A model generated the notes under the pieces. The model was given only the letters and a program-made list of their open reading frames with translations, searched no databases and was not told where the DNA came from. A stretch of DNA of 64,000 nt. It comes from Neptunicella plasticusilytica (lineage in GTDB: Bacteria > Pseudomonadota > Gammaproteobacteria > Enterobacterales > Alteromonadaceae). Positions 50,332 through 58,896 of this stretch are shown here, in pieces; positions within the stretch are counted from its first letter, which is position 1; each line of letters begins with the position of its first letter. A program made the translations under genes and the position numbers. The stretch lies in contig NZ_CP150481.1 of NCBI RefSeq assembly GCF_047922965.1, positions 1,984,001-2,048,000 of the forward strand, in the 5' to 3' direction.

Positions 50332-51735
50332 ATGACTCTGTGGGTTTACTTACACTTTCCGTCATTACAACTGGATAGCTTGTTTGCCCAGCAGGAGGAA
50401 CAGGCGAGCATCATTGTTTATGCTAGCAATAATGAAGTGGTGCAACTTAACTCGGCCGCATCTGCACAAGGTATTAAAATCGGCATGGGGCTCGGTATGG
50501 CTTCAGGGTTGTGCCGTGAACTTAATGTACATGTTTACAATCCGGAAATGGAAAAGGCCAGACTCAAAGAAATTGCCCATTGGCTGTATCTGGTGACTTC
50601 AGATATCACTTTTTTTGAACCGAACGGGATACTGCTGCGTATCAGTAATATGCTGACGTTGTATGGCGGACTGGCATCTTACTGGCAGAAACTTGAAAAC
50701 CATCTTGGCCAGCTGGATCTGACAGTTTGTTATGCCACAGGTTATTCACCCCTGGCAGCCCGTCTGCTGGCCCGCGCTAAATTGAATATCATTTCCGCCA
50801 ATAGGGAATTAATGCTGTCGGCCGTAAAGCAGCAGCCTCTTGCCGCAACAGAATTATCCAGCAAGCAGATCGAGAAGTTGTCGCGTGTTGGTATTACGAC
50901 ACTGGATGACTTACTTAAATTATCTATGCCAGAGGTTGCCAATCGTTTTGACATTGAGTTGGTGAACTATATTGGTCGGCTGCTTGGACAGTTCAGGCAT
51001 CCGCAGCCGTTTTATCATCCGGCTGAGGTTTTTGAGCGTTATCTGGAACTGCTGTTTGATATGGACAATGTGCAGTGGCTAGTCAAACCACTTGGCCGAT
51101 TGCTGGAGCAACTGCAGGTTTTTTTGACAGTACGGGACAAGTTGGCCCATGAGCTTATCCTGACACTGTATCAGCGGGATGCCGATAGCCTTGAAGTTAT
51201 GACCACTTCCGCCACAGGTGAATATCGGAAAGATAAGTGGTTGGAACTTTTCGCATTAAGGCTGGAGAGTGTTGCTTTAGCTTCTCCGGTGACAGGCATC
51301 AGTTTGAAGGCTTCCCGGGTGGTTGAGCGTTATGAAATCAGGGTGGATCTGTTTGATGGAAAACGTGGCCATCAATCTGCTCATGAACTGATTTCGTTAT
51401 TGCAGGCCAAGCTGGGTCAAAACGCGGTGAAGGGAATTAAACTGACTGATGATCCGCGCCCACAGTTGACCAGCCAGTTTGGTGAACCGCTAAATTCGGC
51501 AGCAGTTCCTCCGGTTAACCGGCATATTGTCAGACCCACCGTGATGTTGCCATCTCCCAATCCTTTGCGAGACAAAGTGACAATTACACAGGGACCGGAG
51601 CGCTTATTTACCGGTTGGTGGGATGGTAAATCGGTACATCGTGACTATTTTATTGCCCGTTGCAGAGACGGCAGATGGCTGTGGATATTTCGTAATCACA
51701 AACAACAGTGGTTCGTCCATGGCTGGTTTTGCTAG
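50332..51735 (+). CDS. imuB: Inactive Y-family polymerase-like protein ImuB
   Basis: ImuB is a Y-family polymerase homologue that lacks catalysis and acts as the hub linking ImuA, DnaE2 and the beta clamp in translesion synthesis. The 467-residue protein begins LWVYLHFPSLQLDSL, where the active DxD of true Y-family polymerases is replaced, as is typical for ImuB. The palm/little-finger regions are recognisable (YATGYSPLAARLLARA, LSRVGITTLDDLLKLS helix-hairpin-helix near 185). The C-terminal end RWLWIFRNHKQQWFVHGWF is the conserved tail of the family. Second gene of the operon, 9 bases before dnaE2. Confidence 0.93.
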   Translation: MTLWVYLHFPSLQLDSLFAQQEEQASIIVYASNNEVVQLNSAASAQGIKIGMGLGMASGLCRELNVHVYNPEMEKARLKEIAHWLYLVTSDITFFEPNGILLRISNMLTLYGGLASYWQKLENHLGQLDLTVCYATGYSPLAARLLARAKLNIISANRELMLSAVKQQPLAATELSSKQIEKLSRVGITTLDDLLKLSMPEVANRFDIELVNYIGRLLGQFRHPQPFYHPAEVFERYLELLFDMDNVQWLVKPLGRLLEQLQVFLTVRDKLAHELILTLYQRDADSLEVMTTSATGEYRKDKWLELFALRLESVALASPVTGISLKASRVVERYEIRVDLFDGKRGHQSAHELISLLQAKLGQNAVKGIKLTDDPRPQLTSQFGEPLNSAAVPPVNRHIVRPTVMLPSPNPLRDKVTITQGPERLFTGWWDGKSVHRDYFIARCRDGRWLWIFRNHKQQWFVHGWFC

Positions 51736-51744
51736 GCCAGTCTG

Positions 51745-54700
51745 ATGCAGTACAGCGAACTGGTTTGCCAAAGTCATTTTTCTTTTCTTAACGGCGCATC
51801 CAGCCCGGAAGAACTGGTTTTACAGGCCGAATTTTTACGTTATTCGGCTATTGCGATAACGGATGAATGTTCGATTGCTGGTGTGGTCAGGGCCTATACC
51901 GCAATAAAAGAGCATGCGCTAAATATTAAGCTGATAGTCGGTAGTTTATTGCGCGTTGACGATGAACTGGAATTGGTACTGCTATGTCCCAATCGCCAGG
52001 CTTATGCCGAGCTTTGCCGCGTGATTACCAATGCCAGACGCAGGGCAGAGAAGGGTGACTATTTGATAAGTGAATGGGATTTGATGAGAGTTAAGCATTG
52101 CCTGGTGATCTGGTTGCCTAAACTTGACGATAGTGACCATCACTGGGCGGTCTGGCTGGCTAAATATCATCAGGGAAGATTGTGGATAGGAATGCATCGC
52201 TATCTGGATAGTCATGATGTGGCCTATAAAAAGCACTGCCAGAGCTTGTCCAGTCAATTTGCTATTCCGGTAACCGCTTGTGGCTGTGTATTGATGCACA
52301 GCCCAACCCGTTTACTACTTCAGCATGCTGTGACTGCTATCCGCCATTGTAAACCTATTACCGGGATTAAAGGGACGTTACTGACCAATGCCGAGCGCTC
52401 ACTACGCACTAAGGAGAAATTGGCTAAATTATTTAATCCGCAATGGATAGAACAAACTTCGCTGATTGCCAGCCGCTGCCATTTTAGCTTGGATGAGCTG
52501 CGTTATGAGTATCCATCCGAGCTGGTTCCATCAGGCCATACTGCCATGAGTTATCTGCACCATCTGGTTGAGCAGGGCAAGCAAAAGCGTTTTAGAAATG
52601 CTGTTAGTGATGATATTCAGGCAACGCTTGATAAAGAGCTGCGTTTAATTGAGGAACTGGATTATCCCTATTTCTTTTTAACCATTTACGATGTGGTGAG
52701 GTTTGCCCAATCCAGACAGATCCTCTATCAGGGACGGGGTTCGTCGGCTAACTCTATTGTTTGTTACTGCCTTGAAATTACCTCGGTTGATCCCAGACAA
52801 ATCTCGGTGCTGTTCGAGCGTTTTATCAGTAAAGAACGGAATGAGCCACCGGATATTGATGTGGATTTTGAGCATGAACGGCGCGAAGAAGTCATTCAGT
52901 ATATTTACCACAAGTATGGCCGGGAAAGGGCGGCTCTGGCGGCTACGGTGATTTGTTACCGGTTTAAAAGTGCAGTTCGTGATGTGGGTAAGGCGCTTGG
53001 GATCAGTGAATCCCGGCTGGAATATTTTATCAAAAATATCAATCGTCGTGACCGTAGCCAGCAATGGCAAGCACAGGTTGAGCTGCTGGGATTGCAGTCA
53101 GGTTCTTCTCAAGGTCAGCAGTTTATTTATCTGGTCAATGAAATAATGGGGACGCCTCGGCACTTGTCGCAACATGTTGGCGGCTTTGTGATTTCGGCAG
53201 GTCCGTTGTACGAACTAGTACCTGTCGAAAATGCAGCCATGCAAGAGCGTACCGTCATTCAGTGGGACAAAGACGATCTGGAAAGTCTTGGGTTACTCAA
53301 GGTGGATGTGCTGGCGTTGGGGATGTTAACGGCAATCCGTAAATGTTTTACCTTGGTGGAAACGCATTTTGAGCGCAGGTTGAGTATCGCCGATATTACC
53401 GGCATGCAAGATGACAAAGATGTGTATGCGATGATCCAGCAGGCTGACACTGTGGGGGTGTTCCAGATTGAATCACGGGCACAGATGAGTATGCTGCCCC
53501 GGCTTCGCCCGGCCAGTTATTATGATTTGGTGATCCAGATTGCCATTGTTAGGCCCGGTCCGATTCAGGGCGATATGGTGCACCCTTATCTTAAACGACG
53601 CGATGGGCTGGAAAAGGTTGACTATCCTTCAGAAGCGGTAAAGTCGGTGTTGGCCCGTACCTTGGGAGTGCCTATTTTTCAGGAGCAAGTGATTAAGTTG
53701 GCGATGGTGGCTGCCGGTTTCAGCGGTGGCGAGGCGGATCAATTAAGACGGGCAATGGCGGCCTGGAAAAAAAGCGGTGACGTATTCAAGTTTAAGGATA
53801 AATTGATCAATGGCATGAAAGAGCGAGGCTATGAAGAAGAATTTGCCGAACGCATTTTCCAGCAAATATGCGGTTTTGGTGAATACGGCTTTCCTGAAAG
53901 TCATTCGGCCAGTTTTGCTGTATTGGCTTATGTTTCAGCCTGGCTCAAACATTATTATCCGGCGGCATTCTACACTGCATTATTAAACAGTTTACCTATG
54001 GGGTTTTATAGTCCGTCCCAGTTAATACAGGATGCCAAGCGGCATGGTATCAATATCTTGCCTGTCTGTGTTAATCGCTCGCAATACGATCATAGGTTAG
54101 GTGCAGATAAGCCTGACAACACTATTAGGCTAGGCTTGCGGTTAATTAAAGGTGTATCCGGGCGAACCGCGAATGAACTGATACAACAGCGACCTCCGGC
54201 CGGTTATACCCGTCTTTCCCAGCTAAAACAGCAGGGAATACAGCATAGAGAGATAGAGGCGCTGGCATCAGCCAATGCTTTTCACTGTTTTACTGCCAAT
54301 CGCTATCAGGCTCGCTGGAACATAATGGAGAATACCAGTGAACTTCCTTTATTCCAGAATGCCACAGAGGAACTAACCGAATTTTGCTATCAACCGGATG
54401 CCATCAGTAATCTGCTTGAAGACTATGTTTCTGTTGGTTTGACTTTGGGTAAACATCCTATCAGCTTATTGGATGAGTCGGGTTATCTGAAAAAATTTAC
54501 CCGATCCAGCCAGTTGCTCGAAAAAAAGCATAAATCTATGGTTTCGGTGATAGGTGTGGTGACCGGTAGACAGGCACCAGGTACAGCCGCGGGGGTTACT
54601 TTTGTCACGCTGGAAGATGATACCGGCAATATTAATGTGGTGATTTGGTCTGGCACTTCCAGGGCGCAAAAGAAACCGTTTTTGACGGCAAAAATTCTGC

Positions 54701-54816
54701 AAGTAGATGGCATATTGGAACGAGAGAAGGAAGTTGTTCACGTTATCGCGGGAAGACTGACTGATCTAACCGACAAATTATGCGGATTTAAATCCGCATC
54801 CAGAGATTTTCACTAG
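51745..54816 (+). CDS. dnaE2: Error-prone DNA polymerase DnaE2 (ImuC)
   Basis: DnaE2 is the second, error-prone C-family polymerase used for translesion synthesis with ImuA and ImuB after DNA damage. The 1023-residue protein is shorter than DnaE1 (about 1160), as expected. It has an N-terminal PHP domain (SHFSFLNGASSPEELVLQA, from residue 10), the catalytic palm with PDIDVDFEHERREEVIQY near 370, GRGSSANSIVCYCL near 330, tandem helix-hairpin-helix and a C-terminal OB fold (about 920-1000, VSVIGVVTGRQAPG). Its stop is one base before the next gene. The operon lacks umuDC, as in many bacteria carrying this cassette. Confidence 0.95.
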   Translation: MQYSELVCQSHFSFLNGASSPEELVLQAEFLRYSAIAITDECSIAGVVRAYTAIKEHALNIKLIVGSLLRVDDELELVLLCPNRQAYAELCRVITNARRRAEKGDYLISEWDLMRVKHCLVIWLPKLDDSDHHWAVWLAKYHQGRLWIGMHRYLDSHDVAYKKHCQSLSSQFAIPVTACGCVLMHSPTRLLLQHAVTAIRHCKPITGIKGTLLTNAERSLRTKEKLAKLFNPQWIEQTSLIASRCHFSLDELRYEYPSELVPSGHTAMSYLHHLVEQGKQKRFRNAVSDDIQATLDKELRLIEELDYPYFFLTIYDVVRFAQSRQILYQGRGSSANSIVCYCLEITSVDPRQISVLFERFISKERNEPPDIDVDFEHERREEVIQYIYHKYGRERAALAATVICYRFKSAVRDVGKALGISESRLEYFIKNINRRDRSQQWQAQVELLGLQSGSSQGQQFIYLVNEIMGTPRHLSQHVGGFVISAGPLYELVPVENAAMQERTVIQWDKDDLESLGLLKVDVLALGMLTAIRKCFTLVETHFERRLSIADITGMQDDKDVYAMIQQADTVGVFQIESRAQMSMLPRLRPASYYDLVIQIAIVRPGPIQGDMVHPYLKRRDGLEKVDYPSEAVKSVLARTLGVPIFQEQVIKLAMVAAGFSGGEADQLRRAMAAWKKSGDVFKFKDKLINGMKERGYEEEFAERIFQQICGFGEYGFPESHSASFAVLAYVSAWLKHYYPAAFYTALLNSLPMGFYSPSQLIQDAKRHGINILPVCVNRSQYDHRLGADKPDNTIRLGLRLIKGVSGRTANELIQQRPPAGYTRLSQLKQQGIQHREIEALASANAFHCFTANRYQARWNIMENTSELPLFQNATEELTEFCYQPDAISNLLEDYVSVGLTLGKHPISLLDESGYLKKFTRSSQLLEKKHKSMVSVIGVVTGRQAPGTAAGVTFVTLEDDTGNINVVIWSGTSRAQKKPFLTAKILQVDGILEREKEVVHVIAGRLTDLTDKLCGFKSASRDFH

Positions 54817-54817
54817 T

Positions 54818-55216
54818 ATGAGAAAAAGCCAACAGTATAAACGAACACGGCCATACCAGATTAAAAAGACCGGAATAAAAGATGAAAATATCGACCGACA
54901 AATACGCGCGATACACCGGGCGATGGCCGAAAAAATCTTGTCTCGACCAGAACTAATCGAGCAAATTAATGAACGACTGGAAAACAACAAAGACAACGGC
55001 ATGCTGACTTACGGACAGTACATTAGCTGGTTTTCTATACTGGAATTGATTGATCAGCCGGAGGTTTTTATTAACGCCATACTGGAGGACACCCCTAAAA
55101 TGCGTCGATTAAGGCGCAATACGCCATTGGTGGGTATATTAACCGAAGAAGAACGTCAGCGTGCTCTGCACAGGGATGCTTTAGGAGAGGTGACCGATAT
55201 CCAGAATATAATTTAA
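54818..55216 (+). CDS. Small basic protein of unknown function, fourth gene of the SOS mutagenesis operon
   Basis: I do not recognise this 132-residue protein. It starts 1 base after the dnaE2 stop, so it is very likely co-transcribed and co-induced with imuA-imuB-dnaE2. The N-terminus is strongly basic (RKSQQYKRTRPYQIKKTG), then predicted amphipathic helices (IDRQIRAIHRAMAEKIL, ELIEQINERLENN), and near the C-terminus EDTPKMRRLRRNTPLVGIL and TEEERQRALHRDALG. There is no signal peptide or membrane helix; nucleic-acid or polymerase binding is possible but only inferred. Its TAA stop is formed at the junction with an inserted repeat element; without it the protein would be one residue longer. 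Confidence 0.82.
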   Translation: MRKSQQYKRTRPYQIKKTGIKDENIDRQIRAIHRAMAEKILSRPELIEQINERLENNKDNGMLTYGQYISWFSILELIDQPEVFINAILEDTPKMRRLRRNTPLVGILTEEERQRALHRDALGEVTDIQNII

Positions 55217-55445
55217 CCCCAGCTCGGGATAAGCCACGCCTCTCAATAACGCTCTTTTTGCACCTGGCAGCGTTGGGCTTTCTAGTCATAGTCCGCTATG
55301 ACGTACGAAACCCCGCCTTGCCAGGCACAAAAATGTCGTCATTGAGTAAACTATTTATTCAACAAGGGTTGAGTGATTAATATAACTATCTGAATTATTT
55401 ACCTTTTGTAAATATAAACGACATTTCTTATCCCGAGTTGGGGTT
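55215..55445. mobile_element. MITE-like element, copy 1
   Basis: A 231-bp non-coding element bounded by 19-bp inverted repeats, AACCCCAGCTCGGGATAAG at 55215-55233 and its complement (one mismatch) at 55427-55445, and flanked by the direct repeat AATTT (55210-55214 and 55446-55450), a likely 5-bp target duplication. Inside, long arms pair with each other: CTCAAT with ATTGAG, CTTTTTG with CAAAAA, CCTGGCA with TGCCAGG, and an apical TCATAG-TCCG-CTATGA. No open reading frame of note. The same element occurs at 60296-60525. It needs a transposase in trans; none is in the window. Confidence 0.85.
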
Positions 55446-55519
55446 AATTTATTAACGCTGTAGATTTGTTCTGACGTTTGACTATTAAAATGTGATGTAA
55501 TTTTAACCAAGGAGTGACT

Positions 55520-55939
55520 ATGAGTACCATTGATGCAAAGGGTAAGTGTTTATGCGGTGCCGTGAATATCCAGGCAAAAACCTTATCTACCCAGGTGGGG
55601 GCATGCCATTGTAATACCTGTCGTAAATGGACAGGTGGGCCTTTATTAACGGTTGAATGCAAAGGTGAAGCACTGTTTAGCGGTCAGGAACAGATTAGCG
55701 TTTATGATTCGTCTGACTGGGCCGAGCGAGGTTTTTGCGCCAATTGTGGTACGCATTTGTTTTACCGGTTAAAACCCAATAATCAATATATCTTTCCGGC
55801 AGGGCTATTTGAGATTGATGACAGGCTTAACTTTGAACATCAAATATTTATTGAACAAAAGCCGGATTATTATTGTTTTTCCAATCAGACCAAAAATATG
55901 ACAGGCGAGGAAGTGTTTGCTCTGTTTGCCGGAAATTGA
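55520..55939 (+). CDS. GFA/CENP-V family zinc protein
   Basis: This 139-residue protein belongs to the glutathione-dependent formaldehyde-activating (GFA)/CENP-V fold family. Metal-binding cysteines are clear: CLCGAV near residues 10-15, CHCNTCRKW near 29-37 and CANCGTHLF near 73-81. Formaldehyde activation is demonstrated only for some members; here no formaldehyde genes are nearby, so the substrate is open. AAGGAG at 55509-55514 sets ATG 55520 as the start over a GTG at 55514. It stands alone between MITE copy 1 and a convergent minus-strand gene. Confidence 0.88.
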   Translation: MSTIDAKGKCLCGAVNIQAKTLSTQVGACHCNTCRKWTGGPLLTVECKGEALFSGQEQISVYDSSDWAERGFCANCGTHLFYRLKPNNQYIFPAGLFEIDDRLNFEHQIFIEQKPDYYCFSNQTKNMTGEEVFALFAGN

Positions 55940-55964
55940 GGTTTATCAGGGTAGGGAGGCGAGT

Positions 55965-55983
55965 GGGGCTGTCAGCCCCGTTT
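55965..55983. terminator. Probable terminator between converging genes
   Basis: GGGGCT (55965-55970) pairs with AGCCCC (55974-55979) around a 3-base loop, then GTTT. Short T-run, so moderate confidence; placed between the converging GFA gene and the coiled-coil protein gene, overlapping the stop codon of the latter. Confidence 0.5.
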
Positions 55984-56746
55984 ACCATTTCTTTTTAGGG
56001 GCGAAAAGTTCGTCCAGTTCGTCTTTGTCTTCTTCGACCCGGCGTGCGGTATCTTCGGCATTGGCGTTACGCATGGTGTTGTGGATATTGGTGAGCTGAT
56101 TCTCGAAATCAGCTTTCTTGCTCACCACATAATCATCCTGATTGGGCTGGTTTTTTAGCGCGGCGATAGCTTTTTCCAGATATTGGCGAGCCGAGCCCAG
56201 CATTTTATTTTGCAATGAACTCTGGATCCGGCGGGACAGCGTTTCCATATTCACTTTCAGTTGATAACGATCCAGGTATCTGTCTTCCGAGGCGAATACA
56301 TCTGAGTTTATCGTTCCTTTATGATTTTCCGAGCGCAATATAATACGCAGCCTTTTTATTCCCTGGATCAGCAAGATAATCTGTTTCTCATTCTCCGGTA
56401 GCGAAATATTAAAATTAGTAGCATCGGTTTCCACTACTTGTACTTGTTGTTTGGATTCCTCCAGCTCGCTGATGCGTTTCTTATATTCGAGTATTTTGGG
56501 GTTTAGCTGCAAGGATTGCTGCATGGCAGCAATCATTCGCTCGTACAAAATAACCCGCATTTGGCTGCTAACAGGCAGGTATTCTGCTGCCAACAAGGTG
56601 TCTTCCGCTTCATCGATGATGGTTTTAAGCTTGACCAATTCGCCGCGTTTTTCCGCTTCCGCTTTTTGTTTGTGCTGCTGAATAGCGTTAACAACCACGG
56701 CTGTTAGCAGCAATACGGCGATAAGGATGATAATGATGGTAAACAT
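55982..56746 (-). CDS. Membrane-anchored coiled-coil protein of unknown function
   Basis: The 254-residue protein has one N-terminal membrane helix (about 2-21, very hydrophobic, no charged residues), then long helical stretches with coiled-coil character (for example about 85-100, KKRISELEESKQQ) and a strongly charged C-terminus DKDELDELFAPKKKW. The likely topology is a cytoplasmic body tethered to the inner membrane. I recognise no domain; similar single-helix coiled-coil proteins occur in marine gammaproteobacteria without assigned function. It lies downstream of the histidine kinase gene on the same strand, 71 bases away, and may share its transcript. Confidence 0.78.
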   Translation of the reverse strand: MFTIIIILIAVLLLTAVVVNAIQQHKQKAEAEKRGELVKLKTIIDEAEDTLLAAEYLPVSSQMRVILYERMIAAMQQSLQLNPKILEYKKRISELEESKQQVQVVETDATNFNISLPENEKQIILLIQGIKRLRIILRSENHKGTINSDVFASEDRYLDRYQLKVNMETLSRRIQSSLQNKMLGSARQYLEKAIAALKNQPNQDDYVVSKKADFENQLTNIHNTMRNANAEDTARRVEEDKDELDELFAPKKKW

Positions 56747-56817
56747 ATGCTTCTGTTTTCCTGAGTTAAAAATTCGTTGGCGACGAACTCAGTGGATATT
56801 TATTATATCGTCGTATA

Positions 56818-57492
56818 CTAGGGTAATTTTAATGTAAATACACTACCTCCGTAGGTTCCGCCGTTTTCCATCAGGATTTCGCCTGTCTTGCCGTTACGCT
56901 CATGAGCCAGGGCAATCATCCGCGCAAAGTAAAGGCCCAGACCGGTTCGGCCGGTACTAATGTCAAAATCCTGCATCTCTGAATTGTTTGCATCCAGCAT
57001 GCTTTGCGGGTATCCGCTACCATCGTCTTCTACCTGTATGCACAAATAATCGTCCTGCACATAGGTTTTAATCAGAATATGTTGTTTACTGTAACGGATG
57101 GCATTGATCAGGATGTCGTTAAGTAGCAGACAAATCAACTCATTATCGAGATACCAGGTTATCTCTTGCTGATGTTCGATACTTAATAGCATACGTTTGT
57201 TATCAATATATTTCTGGTTGGTGGCAATCACATCATCTACCACGTCTTCCAGATAATGTTCGTCGATATTTAGCGGCAGTTGCTCGCGTCCGGCACGATA
57301 GAGAGAAAGGATATGCATAAGGCTGGTATTCAGACGTGATGCCTCGTAATGGATACTGGCCAGCCGATCAGATACACTGTCGTCGGAATCGCCAATTTCA
57401 TCCCCTAAAGTTTCGATGGATTGCAGTAACAGGCAAAGGGAATTTTTCATGTCATGTACGGCACAGGCCAGTATGGTGGAAAAGTCAGTCAT
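56818..57492 (-). CDS. Histidine kinase core lacking a sensor domain (orphan)
   Basis: The 224-residue protein is only a transmitter core: H-box AVHDMKNSLCLLL with phospho-acceptor H13 almost at the N-terminus, then the HATPase_c domain with N-box LLNDILINAIRYS near residue 128, G1 VEDDGSGYP near 155 and G2 TGRTGLGLYFARM near 182. There is no membrane segment, PAS or HAMP domain, so it must be cytoplasmic and take its input from a partner. No response regulator adjoins it (cysB is divergent, and the next gene downstream is a coiled-coil membrane protein). Partner and signal are unknown. Confidence 0.85.
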   Translation of the reverse strand: MTDFSTILACAVHDMKNSLCLLLQSIETLGDEIGDSDDSVSDRLASIHYEASRLNTSLMHILSLYRAGREQLPLNIDEHYLEDVVDDVIATNQKYIDNKRMLLSIEHQQEITWYLDNELICLLLNDILINAIRYSKQHILIKTYVQDDYLCIQVEDDGSGYPQSMLDANNSEMQDFDISTGRTGLGLYFARMIALAHERNGKTGEILMENGGTYGGSVFTLKLP

Positions 57493-57711
57493 TGGGTTCC
57501 CTCATGTTTGCAGAATCTAATTTTTGTGGCATTAACGCCTATTAATAGCATTTGAAAAAGATAAAAATGCAGGTTTAGCTAAAATTATATGGAATTAATT
57601 TTCGCATAGGTATATATATTTAGAATAAGAACACATGAAATCAATGAATTAAAGTTTGAGTAGCTGAACAGTTACGTATTTAAATCTGGAACAGGCAGGT
57701 CATCTCAACCA

Positions 57712-58686
57712 ATGAAACTACAACAACTGCGCTATATAGTCGAAGTCCTCAATAACAATTTAAATGTTTCTGCTACGGCCGAAAGTCTTTACACATCCCA
57801 ACCTGGTATTAGTAAGCAGGTTAGGATGCTGGAAGATGAGCTAGGTGTGCAAATTTTTGGCCGCAGTGGCAAACATTTAACTCATGTCACTGGTGCTGGT
57901 CAGGATGTGATTAATATTGCTCGCGAAATTCTGGCCAAAGTTGAAAGCATTAAAGCCGTATCCCGTGAACATACTTTACCTGACCAGGGAAAATTGAATA
58001 TTGCTACTACCCACACCCAAGCCCGTTATGCGTTGCCTTCGGTGATTAAAGGCTTTATGGCCAAATATCCAAAAGTGTCACTGCATATGCATCAGGGCAC
58101 ACCTTCGCAAATCAGCGACTTGGCCGCCAAAGGTGAAGCCGATTTTGCCATTGCCACCGAAGCTTTGCATTTGTACAACGACTTGGTGATGCTACCTTGC
58201 TATCACTGGAATCGCAGTATTATTGTTAACCGTGATCATGCGTTGGCGCGCAAAACCTCTATTACTATCGAAGATATTGCCCAGTATTCGTTGGTCACTT
58301 ACGTGTTTGGTTTTACCGGCCGCTCCGAACTGGATGAAGCCTTTGGGCGAGCGGGGTTGGAACCCAAGATTGTCTTTACCGCCACCGATGCCGATGTGAT
58401 TAAAACCTATGTCCGTCTGGGTGTTGGTATTGGTGTAATTGCATCGATGGCCATTGATGACAAGCTGGACAGTGATTTGGTTAAAATCGATGCCAGTCAT
58501 TTATTTGAATACAGCACCACTAAAATCGGTTTCCGCAAAGGCTCTTTTTTACGCAGTTATATGTACGATTTTATCGAGCGTTTTGCCCCGCATTTAACTA
58601 AAGATGTAGTTGAGCGGGCAATGATGCTGAAAAACAACGATGAAATCGAAAAGATGTTTAAAGGTTTAACTTTACCGGTCAAATAA
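57712..58686 (+). CDS. cysB: LysR-type regulator CysB
   Basis: CysB activates sulfate assimilation and cysteine synthesis genes in response to N-acetylserine/O-acetylserine. The 324-residue protein starts MKLQQLRYIVEVLNNNLNVS and is close to E. coli CysB throughout, with the LysR helix-turn-helix (about residues 18-45, TAESLYTSQPGISKQVRMLE) and the TTHTQARY effector-binding loop near residue 98-105. The length equals E. coli CysB. No clear ribosome binding site near the ATG. 219 bases of AT-rich DNA separate it from the divergent kinase gene; own terminator downstream. Confidence 0.97.
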   Translation: MKLQQLRYIVEVLNNNLNVSATAESLYTSQPGISKQVRMLEDELGVQIFGRSGKHLTHVTGAGQDVINIAREILAKVESIKAVSREHTLPDQGKLNIATTHTQARYALPSVIKGFMAKYPKVSLHMHQGTPSQISDLAAKGEADFAIATEALHLYNDLVMLPCYHWNRSIIVNRDHALARKTSITIEDIAQYSLVTYVFGFTGRSELDEAFGRAGLEPKIVFTATDADVIKTYVRLGVGIGVIASMAIDDKLDSDLVKIDASHLFEYSTTKIGFRKGSFLRSYMYDFIERFAPHLTKDVVERAMMLKNNDEIEKMFKGLTLPVK

Positions 58687-58714
58687 TCGGTTAGTAGTGA
58701 ATTCTTTAAATAAT

Positions 58715-58740
58715 AAAAAACGCCGAGAAGGCGTTTTTTA
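58715..58740 (+). terminator. Rho-independent terminator after cysB
   Basis: AAAAAACGCC (58715-58724) pairs with GGCGTTTTTT (58730-58739) around GAGAA; A-run and T-run are both long, so it could also work for the convergent sdaA. Confidence 0.9.
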
Positions 58741-58856
58741 GTTTTAGTTGAGCATTGAGTAAGCTTAAAGTGATGGAACTAGAATATGTCCAAGTATGAC
58801 GTTCGCGTTTCGACTTTTCGTTTCTCATATTCAGCGCAAATGGTGGTTATGATTTT

Positions 58857-58887
58857 GCTCGAAGCTCGAAGCTCGAAGCTCGAAGCT
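58857..58887. repeat. Heptanucleotide tandem repeat (GAAGCTC, about 4.4 copies)
   Basis: Perfect 7-bp units run from 58857 to 58887, in phase GCTC-GAAGCTC-GAAGCTC-GAAGCTC-GAAGCT. The array begins 9 bases beyond the sdaA stop codon (minus strand), in non-coding DNA, so a change in copy number would not shift a reading frame but may alter the 3' end structure of the sdaA message. Confidence 0.9.
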
Positions 58888-58896
58888 GTCACCGCC

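Noticed and set aside
58857..58887. CRISPR array
   Set aside because: Units are 7 bp and contiguous without spacers, so this is a simple tandem repeat; no cas genes are present in the window.
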